64,000 bases of DNA from Pedobacter cryoconitis (GTDB lineage: Bacteria > Bacteroidota > Bacteroidia > Sphingobacteriales > Sphingobacteriaceae): NCBI RefSeq assembly GCF_003259615.1, contig NZ_QLLR01000009.1:62001-126000 (forward strand). Direction: 5' to 3'. The translations under genes were made by a program, and so were the position numbers. Positions within the stretch are counted from its first letter, which is position 1; each line of letters starts with the position of its first letter. This document shows positions 44,602 through 53,860 of the stretch, one piece after another. The notes beneath the pieces were generated by a model. It had not been told where the DNA came from and did no database searches. It worked only from the letters and a program-made list of their open reading frames with translations.

Positions 44602-45339
44602 ATGAAACTAGACCAGGGGATAATAAAGAAAAGTAAATGGATGTGGGAAAATTGCTTACCCCATATCTCTGTAGACAGCGTAGTATTCGGATTTCATGAA
44701 AACCAGCTCAAAGTCTTATTACTCAAAACGAACGCTGCTCAAAAGTGGTTATTACCAGGCGGTTACATCCTTAAAAATGAAAACTTACAAGATGCCGCGC
44801 AACGTGTCCTTTTTGAACGCACTGGTGCAGAACGTGTATACTTACAAGAATTCGGGGTATTTGGTGCATTAAACCGTTCTGAAGGGTTCTTTGAAGGTTA
44901 TGAAGATGACCTGTGGTATAAACAACGTTTTATATCTGCAGGGTTTTACGCACTTGTAGACTATACAGAAGTAAACGTGACCGCTGATGAATATAGTGAA
45001 ACATGTGAATGGCGGAGTATTGATGACTTGCCGGAACTGGCGATGGACCATCAACTGATCTATACAAATGCCTTAACTATATTAAGGCAACAATTAAGTT
45101 ATAAACCAATTGGACTGAATTTACTTCCGGAGAAGTTTACACTGTCGGAATTACAAAAGCTCTATGAAACTACATTGGGAAAACCACTCAACCGGGGTAA
45201 TTTTTACCGCCGTATTATGCGTTTCGATATTCTGATCAAACAAGAAGACCTGCGTAAAGGCGGGGCGCATAAAGCACCCTACCTTTACAGCTTTGATCCT
45301 CTGAAATATCATGAGTCCCTGCAAGGACTCGATTGGTAA
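44602..45339 (+). CDS. Nudix-type transcriptional regulator (NrtR/AraR-like)
   Basis: About 245 residues from ATG 44602 (ATG 44548 is the alternative). N-terminal Nudix domain with the box GGYILKNENLQDAAQRVLFE at residues ~53-75; the catalytic REUxEE core is changed to RVLFERTG, so the hydrolase centre is broken and the domain probably works as a ligand sensor. C-terminal winged helix (LSELQKLYETTLGKPLNRGN, FYRRIMRFDILIK) matches the NrtR/AraR DNA-binding part. Target genes not in view; it converges on the RND operon with a 3-base gap. Confidence 0.85.
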   Translation: MKLDQGIIKKSKWMWENCLPHISVDSVVFGFHENQLKVLLLKTNAAQKWLLPGGYILKNENLQDAAQRVLFERTGAERVYLQEFGVFGALNRSEGFFEGYEDDLWYKQRFISAGFYALVDYTEVNVTADEYSETCEWRSIDDLPELAMDHQLIYTNALTILRQQLSYKPIGLNLLPEKFTLSELQKLYETTLGKPLNRGNFYRRIMRFDILIKQEDLRKGGAHKAPYLYSFDPLKYHESLQGLDW

Positions 45340-45342
45340 TCG

Positions 45343-46749
45343 CTATTTCCAGCCACCACCTAATGCACGGTAAAGGTTAACCACAGCTTGCATTTTCTGC
45401 AAATGATCACTTACACCGCTTAATTGCGCTGCTAACAAACTTTGTTCTGACGTTAATACATCAGTATAGTTTGTAGCAGAGCTAAAGCGTAATAAGTCTT
45501 GTGTGTAGTCAACTGCTTTTACTAGTGCCGCAACTTGTTTAGCTCTTGAATCTTGTTTTTCAACCGCAGTCTGATAAGCATAAAGCGCATTTGAAACTTC
45601 TTGCCCTGCAACAAATAAACTTTGCTGGAAGTTATTTAATGCTTGTATTTGCAAGGATTGAGCAGTCTTTAAACGTGCTTTATTTAATCCCTGATTGAAA
45701 ATCGGCTGGGTCAGCCCTCCTACTAAATTGTAGAAGACAGAGTGGTCAAAGAAGTCTTTCAATGTCAGGTTTGAAAAACCTGTTGAAGCTGTCAAAGTCA
45801 AACTTGGATAGAAATAAGTTTTAGCTAGGTTCGTGTTTTCAAAAGCGCCTCTGAAAGCAAGTTCAGCCTGTTGAACATCCGGACGGTTTTGCAATAACTG
45901 CGCAGGAACACCCGTCGCTAAATCTGAAGGAATAGCTTGCACTTCCATCGTACTTCTGTCAATAGATCCAGGATTCTCAGCCAATAATATATGTATGGCA
46001 TTCTCTGTTTCACGAATACTCCTTTTCAAGTCTGGTATAGAAACTTCAGTTGCATAACGACTGGCCTCACTTTGTACGACAGCTGCACCGTTAACTACTG
46101 CACCTTCTTTCAAAGCTTTCATAGTTTCTACATTTGCAATTCTGCTTTCCAGTGTCTTCTGAGTGATAGAGAGCTGCTGATCTAAAGCCAGCAATCCATA
46201 ATAATTATTCGCAATATCAGCAATCAATTGGGTCTGAACAGCTTTCTTAGCCGCATCCGTTTCCAGGTATTTAGCTAAAGCCGCCCGTTTAGTACTACTT
46301 AGTTTACCCCAGATGTCCGCTTCCCACGAAGTACTCATGGTTAACTTGTAGGTATTGGTCACCGTATTGATATTAATTCCCGGAGGAAAGTTTAAACCCG
46401 CATTAGATTGTTTACTTCTTGTTGCATTGGCATCTGCACTCAAAGTAGGAAGAAAAGCCAGTTTAGCCTGTTGCAAGGTAGCCTGAGCCTGCAGAATATT
46501 CTGAATAGCATTCTTCAGGTTTACATTCTGATCAAGACCTTTTTGGATCAGGACTTTGAGCTTCTCATCTGTGAACAGCTGCTGCCATGGCTGATTAGCC
46601 ATGGTCAAAGAGTCTGTTGCATTTTGTCCGCGATACAGTCCGTCAGTTTGCACCTTGGGTCTTTCGTAGGTTTTTGTCACTGAACATGCGCTGAAAAAGG
46701 TTGCGGCGACCAGTAAAGCAAAAACCTGTTTGTTATATTTATGAGTCAT
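45343..46749 (-). CDS. RND efflux outer-membrane factor lipoprotein (TolC/NodT family)
   Basis: 468 residues, lipobox LVAATFFSAC (cysteine ~22). Two OEP repeats with long helices, LLALDQQLSITQKTLESRIA and the proline-type RPDVQQAELAFRGA motif typical of the family. Third structural gene of a tripartite pump, 28 bases downstream of the pump gene. Confidence 0.94.
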   Translation of the reverse strand: MTHKYNKQVFALLVAATFFSACSVTKTYERPKVQTDGLYRGQNATDSLTMANQPWQQLFTDEKLKVLIQKGLDQNVNLKNAIQNILQAQATLQQAKLAFLPTLSADANATRSKQSNAGLNFPPGININTVTNTYKLTMSTSWEADIWGKLSSTKRAALAKYLETDAAKKAVQTQLIADIANNYYGLLALDQQLSITQKTLESRIANVETMKALKEGAVVNGAAVVQSEASRYATEVSIPDLKRSIRETENAIHILLAENPGSIDRSTMEVQAIPSDLATGVPAQLLQNRPDVQQAELAFRGAFENTNLAKTYFYPSLTLTASTGFSNLTLKDFFDHSVFYNLVGGLTQPIFNQGLNKARLKTAQSLQIQALNNFQQSLFVAGQEVSNALYAYQTAVEKQDSRAKQVAALVKAVDYTQDLLRFSSATNYTDVLTSEQSLLAAQLSGVSDHLQKMQAVVNLYRALGGGWK

Positions 46750-46777
46750 CTTATTCTGTTCTAAAATTTAAAATCAA

Positions 46778-49700
46778 CTAAGCGGTTGGCGGTTCAAGAA
46801 GTTTGTGCTCTTCTGCACCTTCTATCCTTTTAGTTTCATGTACTTCTTCTTCTTCCTCATCATCGTCGTAGCTTTTTCTCGCTGGTCCGCTGATTTTCTC
46901 TTGTAAAGTCTGGAATATGATAAACAATACAGGGATCACAAATACCCCCAGGATTGTTCCGATCAGCATTCCCCCTACCGCACCAGTACCAATTGATTTA
47001 TTACCAACCGCACCTGCACCTGTAGAAAACATCAGTGGCACCAGTCCGAAGATAAAGGCAAAGGAAGTCATCAGAATTGGTCTTAAACGTGCAACTGCAC
47101 CTTCAATCGCGGCCTGTACAATCGGCATCCCATTTCTTCTTCTATCCAAAGCAAACTCTACAATCAGAATTCCATTTTTAGCCAGTAACCCGATCAGCAT
47201 GATCAGGGAAATCTGCAGATAAATATTACTGTTCAGCTTAAAGATAATGGAGAAAAGATAAGCTCCTGCCAGTCCAAACGGAATTGATAACAATACAGCG
47301 AATGGAAGAATATAACTTTCGTATTGTGCACTTAATAAAAAGTATACAAAGATAAGACACAGCGCAAAGATAAATATCGTTTCACTACCTGAAGCCAGCT
47401 CTTCTCTTGTCAAACCTGAGAAGTCAAAGCCATATCCGGCAGGTAACGTTGAAGCTGCTACTTCCTGAATCGCTTTAATTGCATCACCAGAACTGAAACC
47501 TGGGTTTGGCGCTCCTGTGATAGATATAGAACTGAATAAATTGAACCTTGAAATAGATTCCGGGCCATATACCCTGGTCATTTTCACAAATTCTGTAATC
47601 GGTGCCATATTACCAGCGTTATTTCTTACAAATATTTTGCTCAATCCTTCAGGATTCGTCCGGTATTCGGCTGCTGCCTGAACCATTACTCTATATTGCT
47701 TACCAAACTTGTTAAAGTTAGAGGCGTATAATCCACCATAATAACCTTGCATAGTCTGTAAAACAGTATTGACACTCACACCAGCATCTTTACATTTCTC
47801 TAAATTTACATCCATCAGATATTGCGGGAAACCCGGATTAAAAGGTGTTGTCGCATATTGAATCTCAGGACGCTTCGCCAGTGCCGCAAGGAAAGTATTA
47901 TTTACCTTGAAGAATTCATCCGTAGTGTGTCCGCCTTTATCCTGTAACTGGAACTCAAATCCACCACTCTGACCAAATCCCTGGATAGTTGGAGGAGAGA
48001 TAAAGAAGATACTCGCTTCTCTGATTCCTGCTGTTTTAGCAAAAAGTTGTCCGATTACCTGGTCTACACTCAATTTACGGTCATCCCAGGTTTTTAATTT
48101 CAGAATAACCATACTGTAAGCACTACCAGCACCAGCAGTAAAATTCTGACCTACAATACGCAACGTATTTTGAACGCCGGGTATGGTATGCGCAATACTG
48201 TCTACCTGTTTAGCAACCGCTGCTGAACGTTCCATAGAAGCCGAAGGAGGCAAACTGATATTCGTAAATATCGTTCCCTGATCTTCTGCGGGTACAAACG
48301 CCGAAGGAGTAGTTTTCATCATATAAACCAGTGCCGCACCTGCAATAGCAATACTTGCTAAAACTATCCATTTCTTAACCGAAAGAAACTGTACTGAACG
48401 TTTATACTTATTAGTTACATTATCAAAAGCAACGTTAAAGGCAGTATAAAATCTTTGAATGAAAGTCTGATTTTCGTGGTCGTCAGCATGTGGTTTCAAG
48501 AGCAAAGCACAAAGCGCAGGACTTAAAGTCAAAGCGTTTATTGCCGATAAAATAATCGCTACGGCCAGTGTAATACCAAATTGCTTATAAAATACCCCGG
48601 TAGAACCTGTAATAAAAGTTACCGGAATAAATACAGCCGCCATAACTAATGTAATCGAGATAATCGCTCCCGATATTTCACTCATGGCATCAATGGTCGC
48701 TTTCTTAGCCGATTTATAACCGTGGTCTAGCTTCGCATGGACCGCCTCGACGACTACAATCGCATCATCGACCACAATACCGATGGCGAGTACCATCGCA
48801 AAAAGTGTCAATAAGTTAATTGTAAAACCGAATAAGTTCAGGAAAAAGAAGGTACCAATAATAGCTACCGGAACCGCAATTGCCGGCACCAAAGTAGATC
48901 TTAAATCTTGAAGGAAGATAAATACAACGATAAATACTAAGATAAAAGCTTCAATCAGTGTATGAATTACTTTATCAATTGAAGCATCAAGATTCTCATT
49001 TACATCGACCAGCGTTGTATATTTTACGCCTTTAGGGAAGGTTTTGGCAGCCTCTTCAATGATCTTTTTTGAATTGTTGATTACGTCCCTTGCATTCGAA
49101 CCAGGTGTCTGACTAATAGCCACACCTACTGATTCTTTACCATTGGTTTCAATGGTAGCGGTATAACTTAATGCCCCCAATTCAACTTTGGCTACATCTT
49201 TTAAGCGTAATAATTGACCGTTACCAGCAGATTTAATAATGATATTCTCAAATTCTGTAGCTGTGGTTAAACGGCCTTTATATTTAATTACATATTGAAA
49301 TGCCTGGTTACCGTTTTCACCGAATTTACCCGGTGCAGCTTCAATATTCTGTTCTGCCAGTGCAGCAGAAATATCACTAGGTATCAAACTATACTGTTGC
49401 ATCATATCAGGCTTTAACCAGATACGCATCGAATAATCTTTAGAGCCGAAAACTGTCGCGTCCCCTACTCCGGTAACACGTTGTATTTGTGGCACCAAAT
49501 TGATCTTTGCATAGTTTTGCAGGAAAGTCTGATCATAAGTTTTATCATCACTGTATAAAGCAAAAATTAACAGGTTACTACTTTGACTTTTCGTTACCGT
49601 TACCCCGGCCTGAGTTACCTCTGCTGGTAATAAACTTGTTGCTCTGGATACCCTGTTCTGCACATTTACCGCTGCTAAATCGGGATCTGTTCCTACTTTA

Positions 49701-49981
49701 AAGTAAATTTTAATACTTGCTGCACCGTCATTGGTTGCCGTAGAAGTCATGTAAGTCATGTTTTCTACCCCATTGATCTGCTCTTCGAGCGGAATAACGA
49801 TACTTTTTAAAACCACATCCGCATTCGCACCAGTATAACTGGCAGAAACGTTGACCGTAGGTGGGGCAATATCTGGATACTGCGCAATTGGCAGTGACGT
49901 GAGTCCGAGTATCCCCAGAATAACAATAATCACAGAGATTACCGTGGAGAGTACTGGTCTTTGTATGAATATTTTAAACAT
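46778..49981 (-). CDS. RND multidrug efflux pump, AcrB/HAE1 type
   Basis: 1067 residues. Hallmarks: N-terminal MFKIFIQRPVLSTVISVIIV, proton-relay aspartate pair in membrane segment 4 (VLAIGIVVDDAIVVVEAV), conserved GGSTGVFYKQF-type region, and second-half segments LLAKNGILIVEFALDRR and GGMLIGTILGVFVIPVLFI. Highly acidic tail (DDDEEEEEV). It exports hydrophobic compounds from the periplasm together with the adaptor and outer-membrane factor encoded beside it. Confidence 0.96.
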   Translation of the reverse strand: MFKIFIQRPVLSTVISVIIVILGILGLTSLPIAQYPDIAPPTVNVSASYTGANADVVLKSIVIPLEEQINGVENMTYMTSTATNDGAASIKIYFKVGTDPDLAAVNVQNRVSRATSLLPAEVTQAGVTVTKSQSSNLLIFALYSDDKTYDQTFLQNYAKINLVPQIQRVTGVGDATVFGSKDYSMRIWLKPDMMQQYSLIPSDISAALAEQNIEAAPGKFGENGNQAFQYVIKYKGRLTTATEFENIIIKSAGNGQLLRLKDVAKVELGALSYTATIETNGKESVGVAISQTPGSNARDVINNSKKIIEEAAKTFPKGVKYTTLVDVNENLDASIDKVIHTLIEAFILVFIVVFIFLQDLRSTLVPAIAVPVAIIGTFFFLNLFGFTINLLTLFAMVLAIGIVVDDAIVVVEAVHAKLDHGYKSAKKATIDAMSEISGAIISITLVMAAVFIPVTFITGSTGVFYKQFGITLAVAIILSAINALTLSPALCALLLKPHADDHENQTFIQRFYTAFNVAFDNVTNKYKRSVQFLSVKKWIVLASIAIAGAALVYMMKTTPSAFVPAEDQGTIFTNISLPPSASMERSAAVAKQVDSIAHTIPGVQNTLRIVGQNFTAGAGSAYSMVILKLKTWDDRKLSVDQVIGQLFAKTAGIREASIFFISPPTIQGFGQSGGFEFQLQDKGGHTTDEFFKVNNTFLAALAKRPEIQYATTPFNPGFPQYLMDVNLEKCKDAGVSVNTVLQTMQGYYGGLYASNFNKFGKQYRVMVQAAAEYRTNPEGLSKIFVRNNAGNMAPITEFVKMTRVYGPESISRFNLFSSISITGAPNPGFSSGDAIKAIQEVAASTLPAGYGFDFSGLTREELASGSETIFIFALCLIFVYFLLSAQYESYILPFAVLLSIPFGLAGAYLFSIIFKLNSNIYLQISLIMLIGLLAKNGILIVEFALDRRRNGMPIVQAAIEGAVARLRPILMTSFAFIFGLVPLMFSTGAGAVGNKSIGTGAVGGMLIGTILGVFVIPVLFIIFQTLQEKISGPARKSYDDDEEEEEVHETKRIEGAEEHKLLEPPTA

Positions 49982-49987
49982 TTGCTT

Positions 49988-51151
49988 TTATTTTAAGTCT
50001 GCGTAGACAGTTTCCGGGTTTTCAGCATTCGCTTTAATCTGCGTGCCGTCTTTTAGAGTTGCTACTCCTTCTAATACTATTTGATCTCCTGCTTTTAAGC
50101 CGTTTTCTACTACGAAGAAATTACCAGCTGTATTTTCCATTACTGTTACTGCAACATTTTTAGTCTTGCCGTCTTGTCCCACAACCACAACAAAGCGTTT
50201 ATCCTGTAATTCGAAAGTTGCACTTTGAGGAACCAGAATTGCATCTTTCACTGCATTAGGAATTCTTACGGTAGCACTGCTTCCACTGCGGATCACACCT
50301 TTAGGATTAGGAAAACGGGCCCTGATATTTGCTGACCCTGTAGCGGTATTGATTAATCCGTTTACGGTTTCTATACGGCCTTCTTCGGTATAAGGTGATC
50401 CGTCAGAAAGTAACAAAGAAACTTTAGGTAGTTTAGCAAGTTTCTGTGCAAAAGAACCGCTGCCGTCTTTAGTGAAATCGAGCAATAGTTTTTCATTCAG
50501 TGCAAAATAAGCATATACGTTACCAATACTGGAAACCGTAGTTAAAGGATCTGCAGTTGTACTGCTCACCAAACTTCCTAAACGAAAAGGAATAGAGCCT
50601 ACTACTCCATTTACGGGACTTGTCACGGTAGTAAATCCTAAATTCGTTTTAGCATTAACTAAACTGGCCTTTGCAGTCGCTACAGCTGCTTGTGCAGACT
50701 CATAAGTATACTGTGCTGATTCGAGCTCGTATTTACTCACAATATCTTTATCTACCAGTGGTTTTACTTTATTGATAGCCAGTTTCGCTGCATTCAATTG
50801 TGCCATTGCGTTTGCGATGCTTGCATTAGCTGTTCTGACTTCCTGTTCGTATTGCGGAGCACTGATTTTGAATAACGGCTGGCCGATCTTCACAACAGCA
50901 CCTTCATCCACAAATATTTTGTCGATGTAGCCATCCACTCTTGGCCTGATCTCAATATTCTGCTGGCCTTGTATGCTTGCAGGATAGTCTGTATTTAAGG
51001 TAGCAGATCTGGGTTCCAGTTTCAGGACTTTGTATTCCTTAACCTGCCCAGCTGCGGCTGCGGCCTGTGCGGCCTTATTTTTGTCGTTGCCACATGAGGC
51101 GAGGGTTAATCCTGTAATGAACAGGAGCCCAATCTGTATTGATGTTTTCAT
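49988..51151 (-). CDS. RND efflux periplasmic adaptor lipoprotein (AcrA/MexA type)
   Basis: 387 residues, lipobox LTLASC at about cysteine 20. Membrane-fusion layout: barrel-sandwich/lipoyl half (EIRPRVDGYIDKIFVDEGAV), alpha-hairpin around residues 95-170 with alanine-rich KAALANAK-like repeats, second lipoyl half (TVTSPVNGVVGS), beta-barrel and C-terminal domain. Six bases upstream of the pump gene. Confidence 0.95.
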   Translation of the reverse strand: MKTSIQIGLLFITGLTLASCGNDKNKAAQAAAAAGQVKEYKVLKLEPRSATLNTDYPASIQGQQNIEIRPRVDGYIDKIFVDEGAVVKIGQPLFKISAPQYEQEVRTANASIANAMAQLNAAKLAINKVKPLVDKDIVSKYELESAQYTYESAQAAVATAKASLVNAKTNLGFTTVTSPVNGVVGSIPFRLGSLVSSTTADPLTTVSSIGNVYAYFALNEKLLLDFTKDGSGSFAQKLAKLPKVSLLLSDGSPYTEEGRIETVNGLINTATGSANIRARFPNPKGVIRSGSSATVRIPNAVKDAILVPQSATFELQDKRFVVVVGQDGKTKNVAVTVMENTAGNFFVVENGLKAGDQIVLEGVATLKDGTQIKANAENPETVYADLK

Positions 51152-51204
51152 ATTTACTTTTTCTTGCTGATTGGTTTCTATTGTGAATTAATATTGAATA
51201 CGAT

Positions 51205-51798
51205 TTATTTTGCGGGATAGATCATGTCAAAAATGAGCTGTTTTCTTTGTTTCATTAGCTTATGGTACTCGTGATCACTTATTTTCATAAAGCTTTTACT
51301 CAGATTAGCTGATAGTAAAGGATAAGCCATTAAGGCAAACAAGTTCATCATGTAGTGGCGGGGGTCCATAACCTGGATATTCCCTTTGTCCATTTCTTCT
51401 TTTATTTCGGCCAGAAATGGTTTAGTGTGGGTGTCATGAACCTGGTCTGCATGCTCCTGGTTATAGCGGTTAGTTTCGGTAATCAGAAACAATTCCCGGT
51501 AAGGATAGGCTATCGTCTGATCCATGAAAACATTGATCAGTTTTTTTAATTTTTCTTTAAATGGCTGCTTTCCCGTAAAAGCGTCCGACATCATCTGACG
51601 CAGTTCATTCATAGCTTCTTCAGTTACCTGCTCAAATAATAGTTTCCTGGACCTGAAATAATAATGTACAAGAGTTCTGTTTACTCCGGCGGCATCTGCA
51701 ATATCCTGAGTTGTGGCATGCAGCTTCCCGTCCGCAAAAAATATCTTCTTGGCTGTATCTTTAATTAATTGCTCTGTTCCTTTGTCTTTTATTGGCAT
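51205..51798 (-). CDS. TetR/AcrR family repressor of the RND operon
   Basis: 197 residues. N-terminal helix-turn-helix TTQDIADAAGVNRTLVHYYF at ~26-45; variable C-terminal ligand domain. First gene of the efflux operon, so it is probably autoregulated through the palindrome at 51821-51842 just upstream. Confidence 0.92.
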   Translation of the reverse strand: MPIKDKGTEQLIKDTAKKIFFADGKLHATTQDIADAAGVNRTLVHYYFRSRKLLFEQVTEEAMNELRQMMSDAFTGKQPFKEKLKKLINVFMDQTIAYPYRELFLITETNRYNQEHADQVHDTHTKPFLAEIKEEMDKGNIQVMDPRHYMMNLFALMAYPLLSANLSKSFMKISDHEYHKLMKQRKQLIFDMIYPAK

Positions 51799-51820
51799 CG
51801 CAGCTTGTTTTTAATATTAA

Positions 51821-51842
51821 TGTTTGACAACTTTGTTAAACA
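51821..51842. promoter_or_regulatory. 22-bp palindromic operator of the TetR/RND operon
   Basis: Arms TGTTTGACAAC / TTTGTTAAACA, 9 of 11 positions symmetric, 23 bases before the TetR start codon. Position and length are typical of TetR-family operators. Confidence 0.6.
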
Positions 51843-52153
51843 AAGATATTAGCAAATAGCCGGCTTTTTATCACAATATTGCAATCAAAGCCAAGCTTAA
51901 ACACGTTTATTATTTTAGTAATAATCGATTATAAGGCCAAATTATATAAACAGAGCTAGTTAAAAAAGAGAAATTGACGAGCAGGTCAAACAAACCGACG
52001 AACAGCAGTTTTAACAGGATTTAGCGAATTGTATATAAATCAGCTAAAGAATAATTTTTGCTACATTTAGTAATGAAAAGAATAATTTTTGGTTAATCCG
52101 CACAGATACCATTGAGCTGGATAAATTAAGGTGGCCAGAAAGCCAGGACAATA

Positions 52154-52193
52154 ATAATTAAGGTGCTGTAAACAATTACAGCACCTTAATTAT
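52154..52193 (-). terminator. Hairpin terminator of the SGNH hydrolase gene
   Basis: 18-bp perfect stem with core AATTAAGGTGCTGTAA (52156-52171), loop ACAA, and its complement (52176-52191). It lies just after the stop on the minus strand. Confidence 0.8.
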
Positions 52194-52196
52194 AGC

Positions 52197-52868
52197 TTAA
52201 TCTTTTAATAAGTAAGGTTTCAATAATTTATTCCAGATTTCATACCCGGACGCATTCATATGCAGCATATCTTCTTTAAATAATTTAGGTTGCATTTCTC
52301 CTTTTTTATCAAACATAGGCTTGTATATATCAAGAAATACGGTGTTCTTTTCCCCTTTTAGAAATTCTTGTACCAATTGATTAGCTTTTACCCCTTTTGA
52401 TAAGTACTGAACTCTGGAAGGACTTGCTTTAATCGCAATATAAATGATAGGAACAATGGGTAGTTTCGCTCTTATATCAGTATAAAGCTTTTTAAAGCTC
52501 TGGAATACTTCATCACCGGATGCTGCTTTTATCAAATCATTTTCACCTACATAAATAATCAACTGTTTAGGGTGATAAGGAAAAACAATATCCTCCAGGT
52601 AACGGTCTACGTCACTGGTTACTGCGCCGCCTATCCCCCTGTTTAATACGGTATAATCTTTAAATGTTTTAGTAAAATCGACCCATAACCTGATCGAAGA
52701 ACTCCCAATAAATAATATGGGATCTTTTGGAGGGGTGTAAACTCTGTCATATTGTTTGATAGCTTGTATATCTTCCCAAAATGCAGGCTTATCCTGTGCA
52801 AAAGAATTGAAATTAAATAGTAAAACGAATGTGGAGCTAAACGCGATTGCCTTAAAAATTTTCAACAT
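52197..52868 (-). CDS. Exported SGNH/GDSL-type esterase
   Basis: About 223 residues from ATG 52868 (a TTG two codons earlier is also in frame). Signal peptide (IAFSSTFVLLFNFNSFA). SGNH blocks: I in ILFIGSSSIRLW (nucleophile serine), II glycine in GIGGAVTSD, III asparagine in YVGENDLI, V DMLHMNASGY with aspartate and histidine. Likely a carbohydrate or lipid esterase. Ends before the LysR gene by 26 bases, same strand. Confidence 0.88.
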   Translation of the reverse strand: MLKIFKAIAFSSTFVLLFNFNSFAQDKPAFWEDIQAIKQYDRVYTPPKDPILFIGSSSIRLWVDFTKTFKDYTVLNRGIGGAVTSDVDRYLEDIVFPYHPKQLIIYVGENDLIKAASGDEVFQSFKKLYTDIRAKLPIVPIIYIAIKASPSRVQYLSKGVKANQLVQEFLKGEKNTVFLDIYKPMFDKKGEMQPKLFKEDMLHMNASGYEIWNKLLKPYLLKD

Positions 52869-52894
52869 CCCCAAAACTATCTATAATAATAGCA

Positions 52895-53785
52895 TCAGAC
52901 AAGCATTTCCAATAAATAAGGTAACGCAGGATTATCATTGGTCTTTTTCCATACCGCATACAATTCTGTTTGTTGTGGTATGTTTTTCAATTCAATAAAT
53001 TTCACCCCCGGATTCCCGGAAGTAGCCAGCGAGGTCGGAATGATAGATAGTCCCATCCCGTTCTCCACGAGTTTGAATATGGTTGGCGCATGAATAGAGC
53101 GATGTGATAACTTGGGTGTAAAACCCTGATCAGCACATAAATTAATGATCTGCTGATAATAAAGCTGGCTCTGGTCATTGGGGAAAAGAATAAAATATTC
53201 ATCTTTTAATTCGCCTATATGCTTGAAAACTGAGGCAGACATCGGATGATCTGCCGGCAATACCAGCGTAAAAGTTTCTTTATAAACACTTTTGATCATC
53301 ATATCTTGTCCCACCTGATTAGAACGCATAAACCCAAGGTCAATATCCCCCTTTTCCAGTGCCAGCAGCTGTTCTTTATTGGTGAGCTCTTCTAAATGGA
53401 ATTCAATATTCGGACAATCGCTGTTGAACTGTTTCAGCAAAACGGGCAATATAGACTGCATTGCCGAGGCTACAAAACTAATTCCAAGCTGCCCGGTATT
53501 CCCTTTTTGAAGAAGTTGTACATTATTAACGGCTATTTGCATTTTCTGGATGACCTGAACGGCATCTTTATAAAAGAGTTTTCCGGCTTCGTTTAAAACT
53601 ACACGTTTATTGTTGCGGTCAAACAAAGAATGCCCAAGGTATTGTTCCAGCTGTTTAATCTGCTGGCTCAAAGCCGACTGAGATATAAATAGCTTCTCAG
53701 CTGCCTTCCGGTAATGCAGTTCTTCGGCCAGTAATTTAAAATAATTTAAATGTCTTAGCTCTATTTGATTAGTGATACTTATCAT
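52895..53785 (-). CDS. LysR family regulator of the lysine operon
   Basis: 296 residues. N-terminal winged HTH (FKLLAEELHYRKAAEKLFIS QSALSQQIKQLEQ split over the helix) and a LysR_substrate periplasmic-binding fold (GQLGISFVASAMQSILPVLL). Divergent from the saccharopine dehydrogenase gene with 75 bases between, the classical arrangement for a LysR controlling its neighbour. Probably senses a lysine pathway intermediate. Confidence 0.92.
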   Translation of the reverse strand: MISITNQIELRHLNYFKLLAEELHYRKAAEKLFISQSALSQQIKQLEQYLGHSLFDRNNKRVVLNEAGKLFYKDAVQVIQKMQIAVNNVQLLQKGNTGQLGISFVASAMQSILPVLLKQFNSDCPNIEFHLEELTNKEQLLALEKGDIDLGFMRSNQVGQDMMIKSVYKETFTLVLPADHPMSASVFKHIGELKDEYFILFPNDQSQLYYQQIINLCADQGFTPKLSHRSIHAPTIFKLVENGMGLSIIPTSLATSGNPGVKFIELKNIPQQTELYAVWKKTNDNPALPYLLEMLV

Positions 53786-53791
53786 AGTTTA

Positions 53792-53810
53792 AGTAATCAG
53801 AATTATTACT
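53792..53810. promoter_or_regulatory. LysR-type operator in the divergent intergenic region
   Basis: Dyad AGTAAT-CAGAATT-ATTACT (arms 53792-53797 and 53805-53810) centred between the lysR start and the operon start. Size and AT-rich arms fit the LysR box family. Confidence 0.5.
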
Positions 53811-53860
53811 AATGGTAAAACTAATGATATTTGAGATTGTAAACCAAAATAAACTTTATA

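Larger units (their letters stand above)
51799..52196. other. Divergent-free gap holding the TetR operator and a terminator
   Basis: 398 bases. Contains the operator at 51821-51842 on the operon side and the terminator at 52154-52193 on the far side. Between about 51850 and 52150 I see only AT-rich DNA, no RNA gene or open frame worth calling. Confidence 0.6.

Noticed and set aside
52872-52902. Promoter-like CAAAACTA / CAA (minus strand) before the SGNH hydrolase gene
   Set aside because: Good match to the consensus but it would give an mRNA starting on the start codon and lies at the end of lysR; read-through from lysR is as likely.
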